From Sphingobacterium sp. SYP-B4668 (GTDB lineage Bacteria > Bacteroidota > Bacteroidia > Sphingobacteriales > Sphingobacteriaceae): a DNA stretch of 64,000 nt. This document shows positions 51,417 through 61,895 of this stretch, in pieces. The position numbers were made by a program, and so were the translations under genes. The DNA lies in the NCBI RefSeq assembly GCF_027627455.1, contig NZ_CP115483.1, forward strand, positions 4,030,001 to 4,094,000. The letters run 5' to 3'. Position 1 is the stretch's first letter. Each line of letters begins with the position of its first letter. The notes beneath the pieces are model-generated. The model saw only the letters and a program-made list of their open reading frames with translations. It did not search any database and was not told the DNA's origin.

Positions 51417-54400
51417 ATGATGAAGAAATTTATTTTATTAACATATATCGTATTACAGGGGATTACCTTCGGTGCTTGGGCACAGCAAGAAGAGGTCATT
51501 GTAACCGGAGTCGTCACCAACACCAACAAAGAACCTTTGCTTGGCGTCAACATATCAATCAGCAACATGCCTGGATTGGGTACCCGGACAGATGAATCAG
51601 GAAAATACAGCCTAAAAGTTCTTCCCTATCAAACCTTGGTATTCACCTATATTGGGTACGAAAAAAAAGAAATCTTGTTAAAAGAGCAACGGATTATAAA
51701 TGTCACCATGCTGGAAGCCGATGCAAGCGTACTTGACGAGGTAGTTATTACAGCTACCGGACCAGAGAAAAAAATCTCCGTCACGGGTGCAATTACGACT
51801 GTAGACGTAGAGCAGCTGAAATCCAATCCCTCCACATCCATAGCCAATGCGCTAGCCGGCGTTGTGCCTGGTATCATGGGGATGCAGACTTCTGGCCAAC
51901 CAGGTAGTGTTTCTGAGTTTTGGATCCGTAGTATCTCTACATTTGGCGCCAGCAATGCAGCTTTAATACTTGTTGATGGTTTTGAGCGAGATATGAACGA
52001 GGTCAATGTCGAAGATATTGAAACTTTTACACTCCTAAAGGATGCCTCTACAACTGCTATATATGGAAGCAGAGGTGCAAACGGAGTCGTATTGATTACC
52101 ACCAAACGAGGGAAAGAAGGAAAAGTCAACATCAATGCCAAAGTAGAAGGTTTTTACGACAGGCTCACCAAACTACCCGAATTTGTAGGTGGGTATACCT
52201 ATGCATCTTTGGCCAATGAAGCAAAGGCCGCCCGTAATCAAGAACCCTTATATTCCAGAGAAGAACTAGAAATTCTACGTTTAGGATTAGACAATGACCT
52301 CTTCCCCGACGTCAACTGGATGGATGTACTTCTAAAGGATGGAGCAAAAAGTCAGCGTAGTATGCTTAGTATGAGCGGCGGTGGCAAGACAGCTCGCTAC
52401 TATATCTCTGGGGGTTATCATAATCAAGAAGGGATGTACAAAGTAGATAATGCGCTAAAAGATTATAATACCAATACTAATTTTAAAAGATACACTTATC
52501 GCTTGAGTGTAGACATGGACATTACAAAATCCACGTTATTGAGAGCGGGGATATCCGGCTCGCTACGGAAGAAAAATGATCCCGGAGTAGGAACAGGATC
52601 CATATGGACCGCCCTTATGGGATACAACCCTATCACCGCACCACTCATGTATTCCGACGGCAAGATTCCAGCAGATGGCAATGACAACGGTGATCGATTC
52701 AACCCCTGGGTACAAGGCACCATGACCGGATATAACGAGAGCTGGAACAATAATATCCAAACCACGTTAAACTTAGAGCAAAAATTAGATTTCATTACCA
52801 AAGGTCTTCGGTTTATCGGTCGATTCGGATATGATACTTACAACAACAATTGGGTCAATAGATTTAAGCATCCCGAACTGTGGAAGGCGAGTCGCTATCG
52901 TGACGTAAATGGAGAACTCATATTCCAACGTATCACTGAAGAACGAAAAATGACACAATCCTCAGGGTCGGATGGCGATAAGCGGGAATTCTTTGAATGG
53001 GACCTTCATTACAACAGAGCATGGGGTGCCCATCAATTCGGAGCAGTTGCCAAGTACAATCAATCTTCAAAAGTATTTACTCAAAATATCGGGGATGACC
53101 TTAAAAATGGGATAGCCCGTCGCAACCAAGGCTTGGCCGGTCGTGTCAACTACAATTGGAAGACACGCTACTTTATTGATTTCAACTTCGGATATACCGG
53201 TTCAGAGAATTTCCATAAAGACCACCGATTCGGCTTCTTTCCTGCCATTTCGGGAGCCTGGAATATCGGACAAGAGTCATTTATCAAAGATTTGGGTTGG
53301 GTAGATATGTTCAAGCTGCGCTATTCCTATGGTAAGACAGGAAATGACAATTTAGGTAACACAAGGTTTCCTTACTTGTATGATATCGAACAAATGAGTG
53401 GCGGTGGGTACAATTTCGGTGATTTCGAATCTTCAAACCCATGGACCGGTATACGTTACTCCTCTATATCCTCTCCATTTGTTTCCTGGGAGATTGCCAC
53501 CAAACAAGATTTAGGATTGGATTACAACTTTTTCAAGGGACAAATCGATGGGTCGATCGACTTATTTCATGAGCGCCGAGATGGAATCTACATGTCGCGC
53601 AATTTCCTTCCTGGATCCGTGGGCGTAGAGAGCACCCCTTCTGCCAATATAGGCGCTGTCAAGGTCAAAGGTTTCGATGGTCATATCAAATTAAAGCAGA
53701 AGATCAATCAAGTAGACCTTACCTTCCGTGGAAATCTTACCTATAGTAAAAACGAAATCTTAGAAAGAGATGAAGAAAACACCATTTATTGGTACAAACT
53801 ACAAGAAGGATATCGTGTAAATCAAGCCCGGGGTCTAATAGATATGGGATTATTTGAAGACTACGACGACATCCGCAACAGCCCGAGACAGACATTTGGC
53901 GAAGTGATGCCTGGCGATATCAAATACAAAGACATCAACGGGGATGGAATAATAGATGATAATGACAAAGTGGCCATTGGAGCTACCACTAGGCCCAATC
54001 TTACCTACGGTTTTGGGGTATCCGCAAGTTGGAAAGGCATAGACATCAATATGCACTTTCAAGGAGTTGGCAAGTCCACATACTTTATCGATGGTTCCTC
54101 TGTATATATGTTTAGCCTAGGTGACGGCTGGGGCAATATATTGAATGACATCGCAGGTAGCAACCGTTGGGTTCTTGGGGAAAACGAAGACCCGAATGCC
54201 GAGTATCCACGGTTGACCTATGGTCCGAATTCCAACAACTATCAGAAATCCACTTTCTGGCTCAGAGATGGATCTTATTTACGACTAAAAACATTGGATA
54301 TTGGTTACTCTCTCCCCAAAAACTTGGTTAACAGAGCCCACCTAAACAATCTTCGTGTATTTTTTATCGGCACCAATCTGCTTACATTTTCGAAATTCAA

Positions 54401-54488
54401 GCTTTGGGACCCAGAATTAGGTAGCACAAACGGAAAAACCTATCCGCTCAGCAAAACGCTATCACTAGGACTATCAGTTAATCTATAA
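51417..54488 (+). CDS. SusC/RagA-family TonB-dependent importer (arabinan-type locus)
   Basis: ATG 51417 is preferred to the TTG at 51402. About 1023 residues: signal peptide ending near AWAQ, CarboxypepD_reg-like domain (VTGVVTNTNKEPLLGVNIS to about 100), plug (DEVVITATGPEKKIS, GDTTAIYGSRGANGVVLITTKRGK-type region near 215-235) and barrel ending in LSLGLSVNL. It follows the TIG/NHL gene and precedes susD by 12 bp. The imported ligand is probably an arabino-oligosaccharide, inferred from three GH43 genes in the locus. No truncation is seen. Confidence 0.95.
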   Translation: MMKKFILLTYIVLQGITFGAWAQQEEVIVTGVVTNTNKEPLLGVNISISNMPGLGTRTDESGKYSLKVLPYQTLVFTYIGYEKKEILLKEQRIINVTMLEADASVLDEVVITATGPEKKISVTGAITTVDVEQLKSNPSTSIANALAGVVPGIMGMQTSGQPGSVSEFWIRSISTFGASNAALILVDGFERDMNEVNVEDIETFTLLKDASTTAIYGSRGANGVVLITTKRGKEGKVNINAKVEGFYDRLTKLPEFVGGYTYASLANEAKAARNQEPLYSREELEILRLGLDNDLFPDVNWMDVLLKDGAKSQRSMLSMSGGGKTARYYISGGYHNQEGMYKVDNALKDYNTNTNFKRYTYRLSVDMDITKSTLLRAGISGSLRKKNDPGVGTGSIWTALMGYNPITAPLMYSDGKIPADGNDNGDRFNPWVQGTMTGYNESWNNNIQTTLNLEQKLDFITKGLRFIGRFGYDTYNNNWVNRFKHPELWKASRYRDVNGELIFQRITEERKMTQSSGSDGDKREFFEWDLHYNRAWGAHQFGAVAKYNQSSKVFTQNIGDDLKNGIARRNQGLAGRVNYNWKTRYFIDFNFGYTGSENFHKDHRFGFFPAISGAWNIGQESFIKDLGWVDMFKLRYSYGKTGNDNLGNTRFPYLYDIEQMSGGGYNFGDFESSNPWTGIRYSSISSPFVSWEIATKQDLGLDYNFFKGQIDGSIDLFHERRDGIYMSRNFLPGSVGVESTPSANIGAVKVKGFDGHIKLKQKINQVDLTFRGNLTYSKNEILERDEENTIYWYKLQEGYRVNQARGLIDMGLFEDYDDIRNSPRQTFGEVMPGDIKYKDINGDGIIDDNDKVAIGATTRPNLTYGFGVSASWKGIDINMHFQGVGKSTYFIDGSSVYMFSLGDGWGNILNDIAGSNRWVLGENEDPNAEYPRLTYGPNSNNYQKSTFWLRDGSYLRLKTLDIGYSLPKNLVNRAHLNNLRVFFIGTNLLTFSKFKLWDPELGSTNGKTYPLSKTLSLGLSVNL

Positions 54489-54500
54489 GCAACAAGAAAC

Positions 54501-56579
54501 ATGAAAAGAATAGCTATAATTTTATCCACCATCGGATTCATATTAACAACCACCGCGTGTTCCAATTATCTCGATTCAGATTACCTGTTTGATGAACGTA
54601 TGACTACCGAGGACGTATTCACCAATTCAGATTATGCAAATAGATGGTTGGCGCGCGCATACTCATTTCTCGGCACTAACCATATGCAAGACGTCAGCAG
54701 CAAGAAAAGCTTACCGTTCAATTTTGCGGACGACATGTATTACGGGGATGAGAACGATGGATACAAGAGATGGAAAAATGGAGAATACTCCGAGAATGGA
54801 TTAAACGGTGAAAGTAAGACAATATGGGACACCGGATACAAAGGTATCCGCCAAGCCTCTATTTTCTTAAGCAACATCGACCTCAACAAGGAGTTCTCGG
54901 CCCAAGAATTGACCGACCTCAAGAGCCAAGCACGCTTCCTAAGAGCATATTTCTATTGGATACTCCTTAGAACCTATGGTCCAGTGCCCCTTCTGCCAGA
55001 AGAAGGTATCGACTATACCAAAGAATATGACGCCATAGCCCAACCACGAAACTCGTATGAGGAATGTGCAGAATATCTTGCTCAGGAACTTGCCGAAGCC
55101 GCCAAGGGACTACCCCTTCAACGCGGTATACAACAGATATCTCGCCCTACACGAGGTGCTGCTTTGGGTCTACGCGCCCGCGTGTTACTTTTCGCTGCAA
55201 GCCCCCTATTCAACGGAAAAGCACCAGCCGACGTAGCTGCCGCCATGGTCGACAAAAAAGGGAACCCCTTATTATCACCCACATATGACGAGTCCAAGTG
55301 GGCAAAAGCTGCAGCTGCTGCCAAAGATGTAATCGATTTAGGTCGTTATCAACTCTATGTCGCCTATAAGAAAAGCACGGGAGATATTGCCTACCCAGCA
55401 ACAGTCACTCCCGCTAATGATAATAATTTTTCGAATAGTGCTTGGCCTACCGGTTACAACGACATCGATCCTTTTGAATCCTATCGCGCGCTCTTCAACG
55501 GCACTATTCCAGCATTCCAAAACCCAGAGCTGATTTTTACACGTGGTCAAAATCAAGGTGGTGAAGGAATAAAAGTATTAGTACTCCATCAATTACCTCG
55601 CTTAGAAGGAAAAGGGTATAATTCACATGGTATGACCCAAAAGCAAAGCGATGCCTATTATATGCGAGATGGCAGTGATTTACCGGGCATGAATGACATG
55701 TACCAAGGTAGACAGGGATATGAAGGCCGTTACAATACACAGCCTCGTCAGTTAGGGTTAGTCCGTCCAGACGAACTAGCCAACTATCCCGAACTAGGGC
55801 CATTAGGCAAAAATGTTAGTAAACAATACGCCAGACGCGAACCTCGATTCTACGCATCAGTTTCATACAATGGCTCAACTTGGCATCTCCTTAAAGCTGA
55901 AAAAGAAAGAGATGAAGTCAGTAATGTACAGATATTCTACTATCGCGGTGATCCAAATGGGTACAAGAATACAACCTATTGGCCCCGCACCGGGATTGGC
56001 GTAAAAAAATATGTTCACCCCGACGACATTAGCAACGTAGCAGTTTCAGCATACGACCAAACCCGTATTAGAGACAAATCTGACCCAGCAATGCGTTATG
56101 CTGAAGTACTTTTAATTTATGCAGAAGCGTTGAACGAGTTGAATGGATCCCACACCATCCCTGCCTGGGATGGCAGTAAGACACATACAGTATCGCGTAA
56201 TGAAGCTGATCTCAAGCAAGGAATCCAACCCATCCGAATCCGTGCTGGAGTTCCCGACTACAGCAGTGATGTATATGCAGACCAAAACCGATTCCGCATT
56301 AAATTAAAGCGTGAACGTCAAATTGAATTATTTGCCGAAGGACACCGTTATTTCGACCTTCGTCGTTGGACAGATGCACCAGCAGAAGAGTCCGCCCCTG
56401 TTTATGGATGTAATGCATATAGTACGAAAGAGCTCCCTGATTTATTTCACACACCTGTAGAAATCCCATCACTACCCTCTATATTCACCCTTAAAATGTG
56501 GTTTTGGCCTATTCATTATGACGAGCTTCGACGCAATAAATTACTCACTCAGAATCCAGGTTGGACCAATCCAGAATAA
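54501..56579 (+). CDS. SusD/RagB-family lipoprotein (arabinan-type locus)
   Basis: The 692-residue protein has a lipoprotein signal (ILTTTACSNYLDSDYLF, Cys about 20) and a SusD fold. Motifs include QARFLRAYFYWILLRTYGPVP, RPTRGAALGLRARVLLFAAS, MRYAEVLLIYAEALNEL and RQIELFAEGHRYFDLRRW. At 692 residues it is longer than the usual 500-600, with an inserted loop region near 320-470. It would cap the SusC barrel encoded 12 bp upstream. Confidence 0.94.
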   Translation: MKRIAIILSTIGFILTTTACSNYLDSDYLFDERMTTEDVFTNSDYANRWLARAYSFLGTNHMQDVSSKKSLPFNFADDMYYGDENDGYKRWKNGEYSENGLNGESKTIWDTGYKGIRQASIFLSNIDLNKEFSAQELTDLKSQARFLRAYFYWILLRTYGPVPLLPEEGIDYTKEYDAIAQPRNSYEECAEYLAQELAEAAKGLPLQRGIQQISRPTRGAALGLRARVLLFAASPLFNGKAPADVAAAMVDKKGNPLLSPTYDESKWAKAAAAAKDVIDLGRYQLYVAYKKSTGDIAYPATVTPANDNNFSNSAWPTGYNDIDPFESYRALFNGTIPAFQNPELIFTRGQNQGGEGIKVLVLHQLPRLEGKGYNSHGMTQKQSDAYYMRDGSDLPGMNDMYQGRQGYEGRYNTQPRQLGLVRPDELANYPELGPLGKNVSKQYARREPRFYASVSYNGSTWHLLKAEKERDEVSNVQIFYYRGDPNGYKNTTYWPRTGIGVKKYVHPDDISNVAVSAYDQTRIRDKSDPAMRYAEVLLIYAEALNELNGSHTIPAWDGSKTHTVSRNEADLKQGIQPIRIRAGVPDYSSDVYADQNRFRIKLKRERQIELFAEGHRYFDLRRWTDAPAEESAPVYGCNAYSTKELPDLFHTPVEIPSLPSIFTLKMWFWPIHYDELRRNKLLTQNPGWTNPE

Positions 56580-56601
56580 TTAATCCAATTACAAAAAAAT
56601 C

Positions 56602-57603
56602 ATGAAGAATATATATATCCTATTTTTGGTGACGATTACCTCTCTCTGCTTTATATCCTGTAATGATGAATGGGAAAATGAGCAGTACCGACAGTTGGCC
56701 TCCTTTAAAGCAGAGCCCAACGCTCAAGGTGTGACGACAGCTTACATCCGGTACAATCCATCTGGAAAAATCCGGTACAATCTACCTGTTATTATCAGTG
56801 GTTCTACGCCCAATACAAGCACACGCACCGTACGTATTGGCCTAGACCCCGATACACTAGCAACCTTAAATAGAGAGCGCTACGGCCATCGTCAAGAGCT
56901 CTATTTTCAACAATTGGGAAACCAATATTACAGCATGCCCGAATCAGTAGAAGTCCCTGCTGGCAAAAGCACGGTTACCATGCCCATTGAGTTTTCCTTA
57001 GGCGATTTGGACCAAGCCGATAAGTGGGTCTTACCCTTACAGATCTTGGAGGGTTCGTCCGATAATTATCAAATCAATCCACACAAGCACTATCGCAGAG
57101 CTATGCTACGTATCACCCCCTTCAACGACTATTCAGGCGAATATGGAGGCACACTCTATAAAATCTTTCTAGATGGAGATACCAAAGAGCCGTTGACATT
57201 GAATACACATCGGACTTTTGTAGCAGATGAAGAGACGATTTTCATCTATGCCGGCACTAGAGATATTGATTATGTAGACCGTAAGAATTATAAAGTATTT
57301 ATCAAGTTTACCGACGATATCATAGATGTACAAAAGAGAAAATTAGAAATATGGAGTGACAATGCAGCAAACAACAAATTCAAAAAAGGGAGCAATCAAT
57401 CCTATTATACTATTGAAGAAGAATGGGATCCTAAACTTCCATACATGAAGCATAAATATATCACCCTATATTTGTCGTACGAATTTGAGGATTACACCAG
57501 TGTACCAGGTCAAAAATTGAGATACACCGTAGATGGCACATTATCCATGCAGCGAGACCTCAACACCCTCATACCGGATGAAGATCAACAAATTCAGTGG
57601 TAA
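56602..57603 (+). CDS. DUF1735/DUF4973-type surface lipoprotein (SusE-position)
   Basis: This 333-residue protein has a lipoprotein signal (VTITSLCFISCNDEW, Cys 20). Two beta-sandwich parts follow. The first resembles DUF1735 (RIGLDPDTLATLNRERYG, the MPESVEVPAGKSTVTMPIEF strand) and the second DUF4973 (NDYSGEYGGTLYKIFLDGD onward). Such lipoproteins follow susD in many utilization loci and are thought to be surface glycan-binding proteins or adhesive accessory subunits. It is 22 bp after susD and 51 bp before the GH43 start, so one operon. Confidence 0.82.
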   Translation: MKNIYILFLVTITSLCFISCNDEWENEQYRQLASFKAEPNAQGVTTAYIRYNPSGKIRYNLPVIISGSTPNTSTRTVRIGLDPDTLATLNRERYGHRQELYFQQLGNQYYSMPESVEVPAGKSTVTMPIEFSLGDLDQADKWVLPLQILEGSSDNYQINPHKHYRRAMLRITPFNDYSGEYGGTLYKIFLDGDTKEPLTLNTHRTFVADEETIFIYAGTRDIDYVDRKNYKVFIKFTDDIIDVQKRKLEIWSDNAANNKFKKGSNQSYYTIEEEWDPKLPYMKHKYITLYLSYEFEDYTSVPGQKLRYTVDGTLSMQRDLNTLIPDEDQQIQW

Positions 57604-57654
57604 TAAAAAAAAATAGTCAATCCTTGAGCAGATTTGAGCTTAACAATAAATATT

Positions 57655-58620
57655 ATGAAACATATTCCTTATCGTCTATTATCGATTACATGTTTACTGC
57701 TTATGCTGTCCCTATATTGTAGGGGCAGCAATAATAGACCTCCTCAAATTATTGACAGCAAGCTACCTATTGCAGATCCTTACGTATTATACCATAGCGG
57801 CAAATACTATGCTTATGGCACCCGAATCGATGGTTTTGAAGTATATATTTCCGAAGACCTAAAACATTGGAAGCGTAGCAAAAATCTAGCCCTTTCACCT
57901 CAAGATTCCTGGGGCACACGATGGTTTTGGGCACCTGAAGTATACTATGTAGCTTCCCAAAAAAAGTTTTACATGTTCTATTCCGTTGATGAACATATTT
58001 GTGTCGCTTCCTCCTCTAGTCCCGAAGGTCCTTTTATCCAAGACGAGAAAAAACCTATTATTGCCAAAGAAAAAGGAATCGACACCTCTCTTTTTATCGA
58101 CGATGACGGAACGCCATATCTATTTTATGTTCGTTTTACTGATGGAAATGTAATTTGGATGGCGGAGATGAACAAAGATCTTCAAAGCATAAAGACAGAG
58201 ACCCTCACAAAATGTATTAGCGCTACCGAGCCATGGGAGAAAAAACAAGCCACAGTGGCAGAAGGCCCCTCTATCTTGAAACGAGGAAACACCTACTATT
58301 TAATTTACTCCGCCAATCACTTTGAAAGCCAGGACTACGCAGTAGGCTACGCAACAGCCAGTTCGCCCAAAGGACCTTGGAAAAAATACAAAGGCAACCC
58401 CATCCTAAGAAGAGACCACCCCTCAGCATCTGGATTAGTAGGCACAGGTCATGGAGCTCCATTCATAAGTGCTGACGGAGGTTATAAATACATCTATCAT
58501 GCACACGCCAGCACCAGCAGTGTCGGCCCACGTACATCTTACATCAATGATATGGCCATTTCATCTGATGGTGCAATCAGCATCGTTGGAGATCCCATCA
58601 GACCAGTTGTTGTTAAATAG
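57655..58620 (+). CDS. GH43 family glycosidase, exported, copy C
   Basis: ATG 57655 (MKHIPYRLLSITCLLLML) gives the signal sequence; an upstream ATG at 57634 adds seven residues. The 321-residue protein is a GH43 propeller with D41 (PIADPYVL), D143 (GIDTSLFI) and E203 (VAEGPSIL). IYSANHFESQDYAVGYATAS near 230 closely resembles copy A at 42752. It is last in the TIG/SusC/SusD operon. Specificity is probably for alpha-L-arabinofuranosyl links, but beta-xylosidase cannot be excluded. Cys 22 is preceded by Tyr, so lipidation is doubtful. Confidence 0.88.
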   Translation: MKHIPYRLLSITCLLLMLSLYCRGSNNRPPQIIDSKLPIADPYVLYHSGKYYAYGTRIDGFEVYISEDLKHWKRSKNLALSPQDSWGTRWFWAPEVYYVASQKKFYMFYSVDEHICVASSSSPEGPFIQDEKKPIIAKEKGIDTSLFIDDDGTPYLFYVRFTDGNVIWMAEMNKDLQSIKTETLTKCISATEPWEKKQATVAEGPSILKRGNTYYLIYSANHFESQDYAVGYATASSPKGPWKKYKGNPILRRDHPSASGLVGTGHGAPFISADGGYKYIYHAHASTSSVGPRTSYINDMAISSDGAISIVGDPIRPVVVK

Positions 58621-58657
58621 TAATCCCACAACAGGATTTTAAACATGACAGCTCTAT

Positions 58658-58695
58658 CTCCTTTTCAACCGCAAGTACCTGCGGCTGAAAAGGAG
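58658..58695. terminator. Long hairpin between convergent GH43 and GMC genes
   Basis: CTCCTTTTCA (58658-58667) pairs with TGAAAAGGAG (58686-58695), and an inner CCGCA/TGCGG extends the stem after a one-base mismatch. It lies 38 bp after the GH43 stop and 9 bp after the GMC stop. There is no strong T-run on either side. Confidence 0.65.
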
Positions 58696-58704
58696 GTAAT
58701 CATA

Positions 58705-60423
58705 TTATATGTCACCATTTTTAAGCGCTTTGACAGCATGATCCACAGCCCTTGCTGTCAATGCCATATATGTCAAGGTCGGATTTTGCGTAGCTGTTGA
58801 CGTCATACAAGCACCATCAGTGACATACACATTCTTACAAAGGTGCATTTGGTTCCACTTATTTAATAAAGAAGTCTTCACATCATTCCCCATTCTAGCC
58901 CCTCCCATTTCGTGAATATCGTTTCCGGGACGCCGATGATCATCCGCCGTCTTAATATTAGAAAATCCCGCCGCTTCGTACATTGCTGTCATCTGCTCAT
59001 AATAATCTGTCCGTCTCTGCCAGTCATCATCCGAGTAGTCAATAGAAATATGCAAAAGCGGCACTCCCCATTTATCGGTCTCAGCTCCATCCAGCCATAC
59101 TCGATTGCTTTCCTTAGGAATAGTTTCCGCCATCATGTGGGAGTGTACACGCCAGTTGCTCCATTTTGACTGATCTAACAAAGCAGTCTTCAGCGAATCC
59201 CCGAAGCCACTCGTTTCCCGGATTGGGCTTCTATTAGCACTAAAAGCCGCTGCCCATCCACGCAAAAAATCGGTCTCTTGGCCATTAACATTCCGAAAGT
59301 TCGGAATGTAACCGCCACCAGCAGGATTTCTACCATCCGTCCTGTATTCCAGCAAACCATCATATTCCGCACTGATACGAGCGGTATAATTATGAAAAGC
59401 CACGTATTTACCCAGCAAGCCACTGTCGTTTCCTAGCCCCTGAGGAAAACGTTCTGATTTCGAGTTCAGCAAAATTAGATTTGTATTCAGCGCCGATGCA
59501 TTTACAAAGATGACCTTCGCAAAGAAATCGATTTCTTCTAAAGTTTCCGTATCCATTACTTTTACGCCAGTAGCTTTGCCCGACTCCTGATCATAAAGAA
59601 TGGAGTGGACCACTGAGTGCGGCCGCAGTGTGAGGTTACCTGTTTTCTTCGCCCATGGAATAGTAGAAGAATTACTACTAAAATACCCACCAAAAGGACA
59701 TCCTCGCTGACACAAGACTCGATTTTGGCATTGAACTCGTCCTTGTTCAATATGTATAGGTTGTGGATCCGAAAGATGTGCACATCGAGCACTGATGACA
59801 TGTCTATCCTTAAATTGTTGACTCACCGATTTACGAAAATAATCCTCCACTACGTTCAAAGGATACCCCCGCAAAAAATCACCATCCGGAAGTGTGTCCA
59901 ATCCATCCTTATTTCCTGCTATTCCGACAAATCGCTCAACATAGCTATACCACGGAGCAATATCTCCATATCTGATTGGCCAATCTACCGCAAATCCGTC
60001 TCTAGCCGGTCCTTCAAAATCATATTCACTCCAACGTTGTGTCTGTCGAGCCCACAATAAAGATTTACCACCAACTTGATAGCCCCTAATCCAATCAAAA
60101 TCCTTTTCTTGTACGTAGGGATGTTCCTCATCCTTCACAAAAAAATGTTGAGTATCTTCACGATATGCATAGCATCTATTCGCGATAGGATTAGCCTTCT
60201 TATCTGCATATACGATCTCATTGCGGTGCTCCAATTCATACGGATATAGATTGGTGGTGGGATAATCTTTTACATGCACGACATCTCGACCACGTTCCAA
60301 TACCAGTGTCTTGAGCCCCTTTTCTGTAAATTCTTTCGCTGCCCATCCTCCACTAGCACCGGAACCGATTACTATTGCATCAAATGTTCTCTCCTTGACA
60401 CCATCTATATTCAGGTTTGCCAT
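58705..60423 (-). CDS. GMC-type FAD oxidoreductase (glucoside-3-/gluconate-2-dehydrogenase large-subunit type)
   Basis: The 572-residue protein has the N-terminal FAD fold IVIGSGASGGWAAKEF and LVLERG, the Cys-containing CQNRVLCQRGCPFGGYFSSN region, and a C-terminal catalytic His/Asn region (IHEMGGARMGNDV, VTDGACMTSTATQNPTLTYMAL). This branch oxidises sugars or glycosides and normally pairs with a small twin-arginine subunit 3 and a cytochrome. Neither is adjacent. The gene has no signal of its own and is followed upstream by GH105. It might produce 3-keto-sugars for the 5.7-13.8 kb operon, which is inference only. Confidence 0.85.
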   Translation of the reverse strand: MANLNIDGVKERTFDAIVIGSGASGGWAAKEFTEKGLKTLVLERGRDVVHVKDYPTTNLYPYELEHRNEIVYADKKANPIANRCYAYREDTQHFFVKDEEHPYVQEKDFDWIRGYQVGGKSLLWARQTQRWSEYDFEGPARDGFAVDWPIRYGDIAPWYSYVERFVGIAGNKDGLDTLPDGDFLRGYPLNVVEDYFRKSVSQQFKDRHVISARCAHLSDPQPIHIEQGRVQCQNRVLCQRGCPFGGYFSSNSSTIPWAKKTGNLTLRPHSVVHSILYDQESGKATGVKVMDTETLEEIDFFAKVIFVNASALNTNLILLNSKSERFPQGLGNDSGLLGKYVAFHNYTARISAEYDGLLEYRTDGRNPAGGGYIPNFRNVNGQETDFLRGWAAAFSANRSPIRETSGFGDSLKTALLDQSKWSNWRVHSHMMAETIPKESNRVWLDGAETDKWGVPLLHISIDYSDDDWQRRTDYYEQMTAMYEAAGFSNIKTADDHRRPGNDIHEMGGARMGNDVKTSLLNKWNQMHLCKNVYVTDGACMTSTATQNPTLTYMALTARAVDHAVKALKNGDI

Positions 60424-60492
60424 AATATGTTGTGGTTTAAAATTGTATTCAGACTTAGTCTCTTAATTAATGCCAACAAGATACATATTTTT

Positions 60493-61662
60493 TTATTTAC
60501 CCTTACTATCACTCGCTAAGGCATATGCACACCACAAAAGAGCTGCCTGACCATGTAGATCTCCCGTTAGTTTTTTCCGATCAAGATAATATTGATAATC
60601 ATTCTTAGCCCCTGTACCTTCACACACATTCCTAATATTGTTATCCTCATTCAAATATGTCAACAAAGAAAGCCAAGCTTTGCGTGCAGCAGCTCCATAT
60701 ATCTTTTTATCCAGCCAGCCGTTCTTCACACCCGTCACCATAGCATAGGTAAACATAGCTGTTCCCGAGGTTTCTTTCCATGAATTCGGGTCATCAATAA
60801 TTTGCCCCCACATGCCATCATAAGCTTGGTAACGCAAGAGAGTCTCCATCATTTTGGCATATGCAGCTTCGATTCTTGGTCGATATTGATTATTCTTCGG
60901 AAGCATTCTCAACATCTCCGCCATCCCAACAGCCATCCACCCATTGCCTCTACTCCAGAAAAAAGGGGTCCCCGGGGCGTGATAAAACAGCCCATTCTCA
61001 CGCTGTATACGGTCTAGATATAATACCATCTCGCGCGCTGCTCGATCTATGTATTTCTCGTCCCCAGTTGTCAAATAAGCTTGCGCCTGGACGGCCGTTA
61101 TCATAAACATGTCATCGATCCAAATCCGTGTCTGCCATGAGTATCCCTCATCGTGCCATTTTTTCTCCGTTTGATTTGGATTTTCTGGTAAGATCCACTG
61201 ACCATCTGCGTATTTCATACCAAGATCTAAGTACTTAGCATCTCTGTTCACTTTATATAACTCTAGCGGAAGAGCGCCAAAAACATAAAAATCTACCACA
61301 TTATGATCCTTTGGACGCATGCTCGGCACTAAGTGTTTTTCAGTGGTAAATAGCGGTTCAAATCGATCCACTAACCGACCGTACAGCCCCTCGTCCTTAA
61401 TAGCTTTCGTAAACCATAATCCACCCAACCATACACATACATCAGGATAGCTAATCAGTGTAGTTTTGTGTTTTGAATTTATATAACCCCAGTGAGAGTG
61501 GGGCGTTTCTAGATACCGCTCTGTAAGTTTGATTCCGATTTCTTTGGGCTGACTTCCTTTTGGAAAATGTTTCAGATCATAGCTTTGTGAATGTGCATTT
61601 TGAACGATTAGAAAAGATAGTAGTACATGTGCTATCAGCAAGCGGATTACATTTTTACTCAT
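60493..61662 (-). CDS. GH105 unsaturated rhamnogalacturonyl hydrolase-like enzyme
   Basis: ATG 61662 (MSKNVIRLLIAHVLLSFLIV) gives the signal peptide; the frame extends to 61722 without purpose. The 390-residue protein has an (alpha/alpha)6-barrel pattern. TRIWIDDMFMITA (catalytic Asp near 183), FFWSRGNGWMAVGMAEMLRM and DGMWGQIIDDP are typical of GH105. Members hydrate the 4,5-unsaturated uronic acid left by pectate or rhamnogalacturonan lyases. No lyase is in this window. It fits a pectin/rhamnogalacturonan-I theme with the GH43 genes. It lies 69 bp upstream of the GMC gene, probably co-transcribed. Confidence 0.87.
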   Translation of the reverse strand: MSKNVIRLLIAHVLLSFLIVQNAHSQSYDLKHFPKGSQPKEIGIKLTERYLETPHSHWGYINSKHKTTLISYPDVCVWLGGLWFTKAIKDEGLYGRLVDRFEPLFTTEKHLVPSMRPKDHNVVDFYVFGALPLELYKVNRDAKYLDLGMKYADGQWILPENPNQTEKKWHDEGYSWQTRIWIDDMFMITAVQAQAYLTTGDEKYIDRAAREMVLYLDRIQRENGLFYHAPGTPFFWSRGNGWMAVGMAEMLRMLPKNNQYRPRIEAAYAKMMETLLRYQAYDGMWGQIIDDPNSWKETSGTAMFTYAMVTGVKNGWLDKKIYGAAARKAWLSLLTYLNEDNNIRNVCEGTGAKNDYQYYLDRKKLTGDLHGQAALLWCAYALASDSKGK

Positions 61663-61895
61663 GTTTGTTTTAATTTGGTATATAGTAAAGTTCTTCATTA
61701 TCTCAATAACCCAATAGAACATTTAGTTCAAAAATCACCATTATCGTCTCATAGATTTTGAGATAAAAAGCGCCATTCACAAATCGCTTTTTTTCTACAA
61801 TACACCGACATAAAAGCTAGTCTGCTTTTGTATCTTCGATAGATATGGAAGCACGGACAAACTGGAAACACTAACGAATACCCATCAAAGCAGAG

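Noticed and set aside
51647-52141. 164-codon minus-strand frame inside susC
   Set aside because: It is a long shadow of the susC plug-domain coding strand, rich in Ser/Thr/Pro with no family features.
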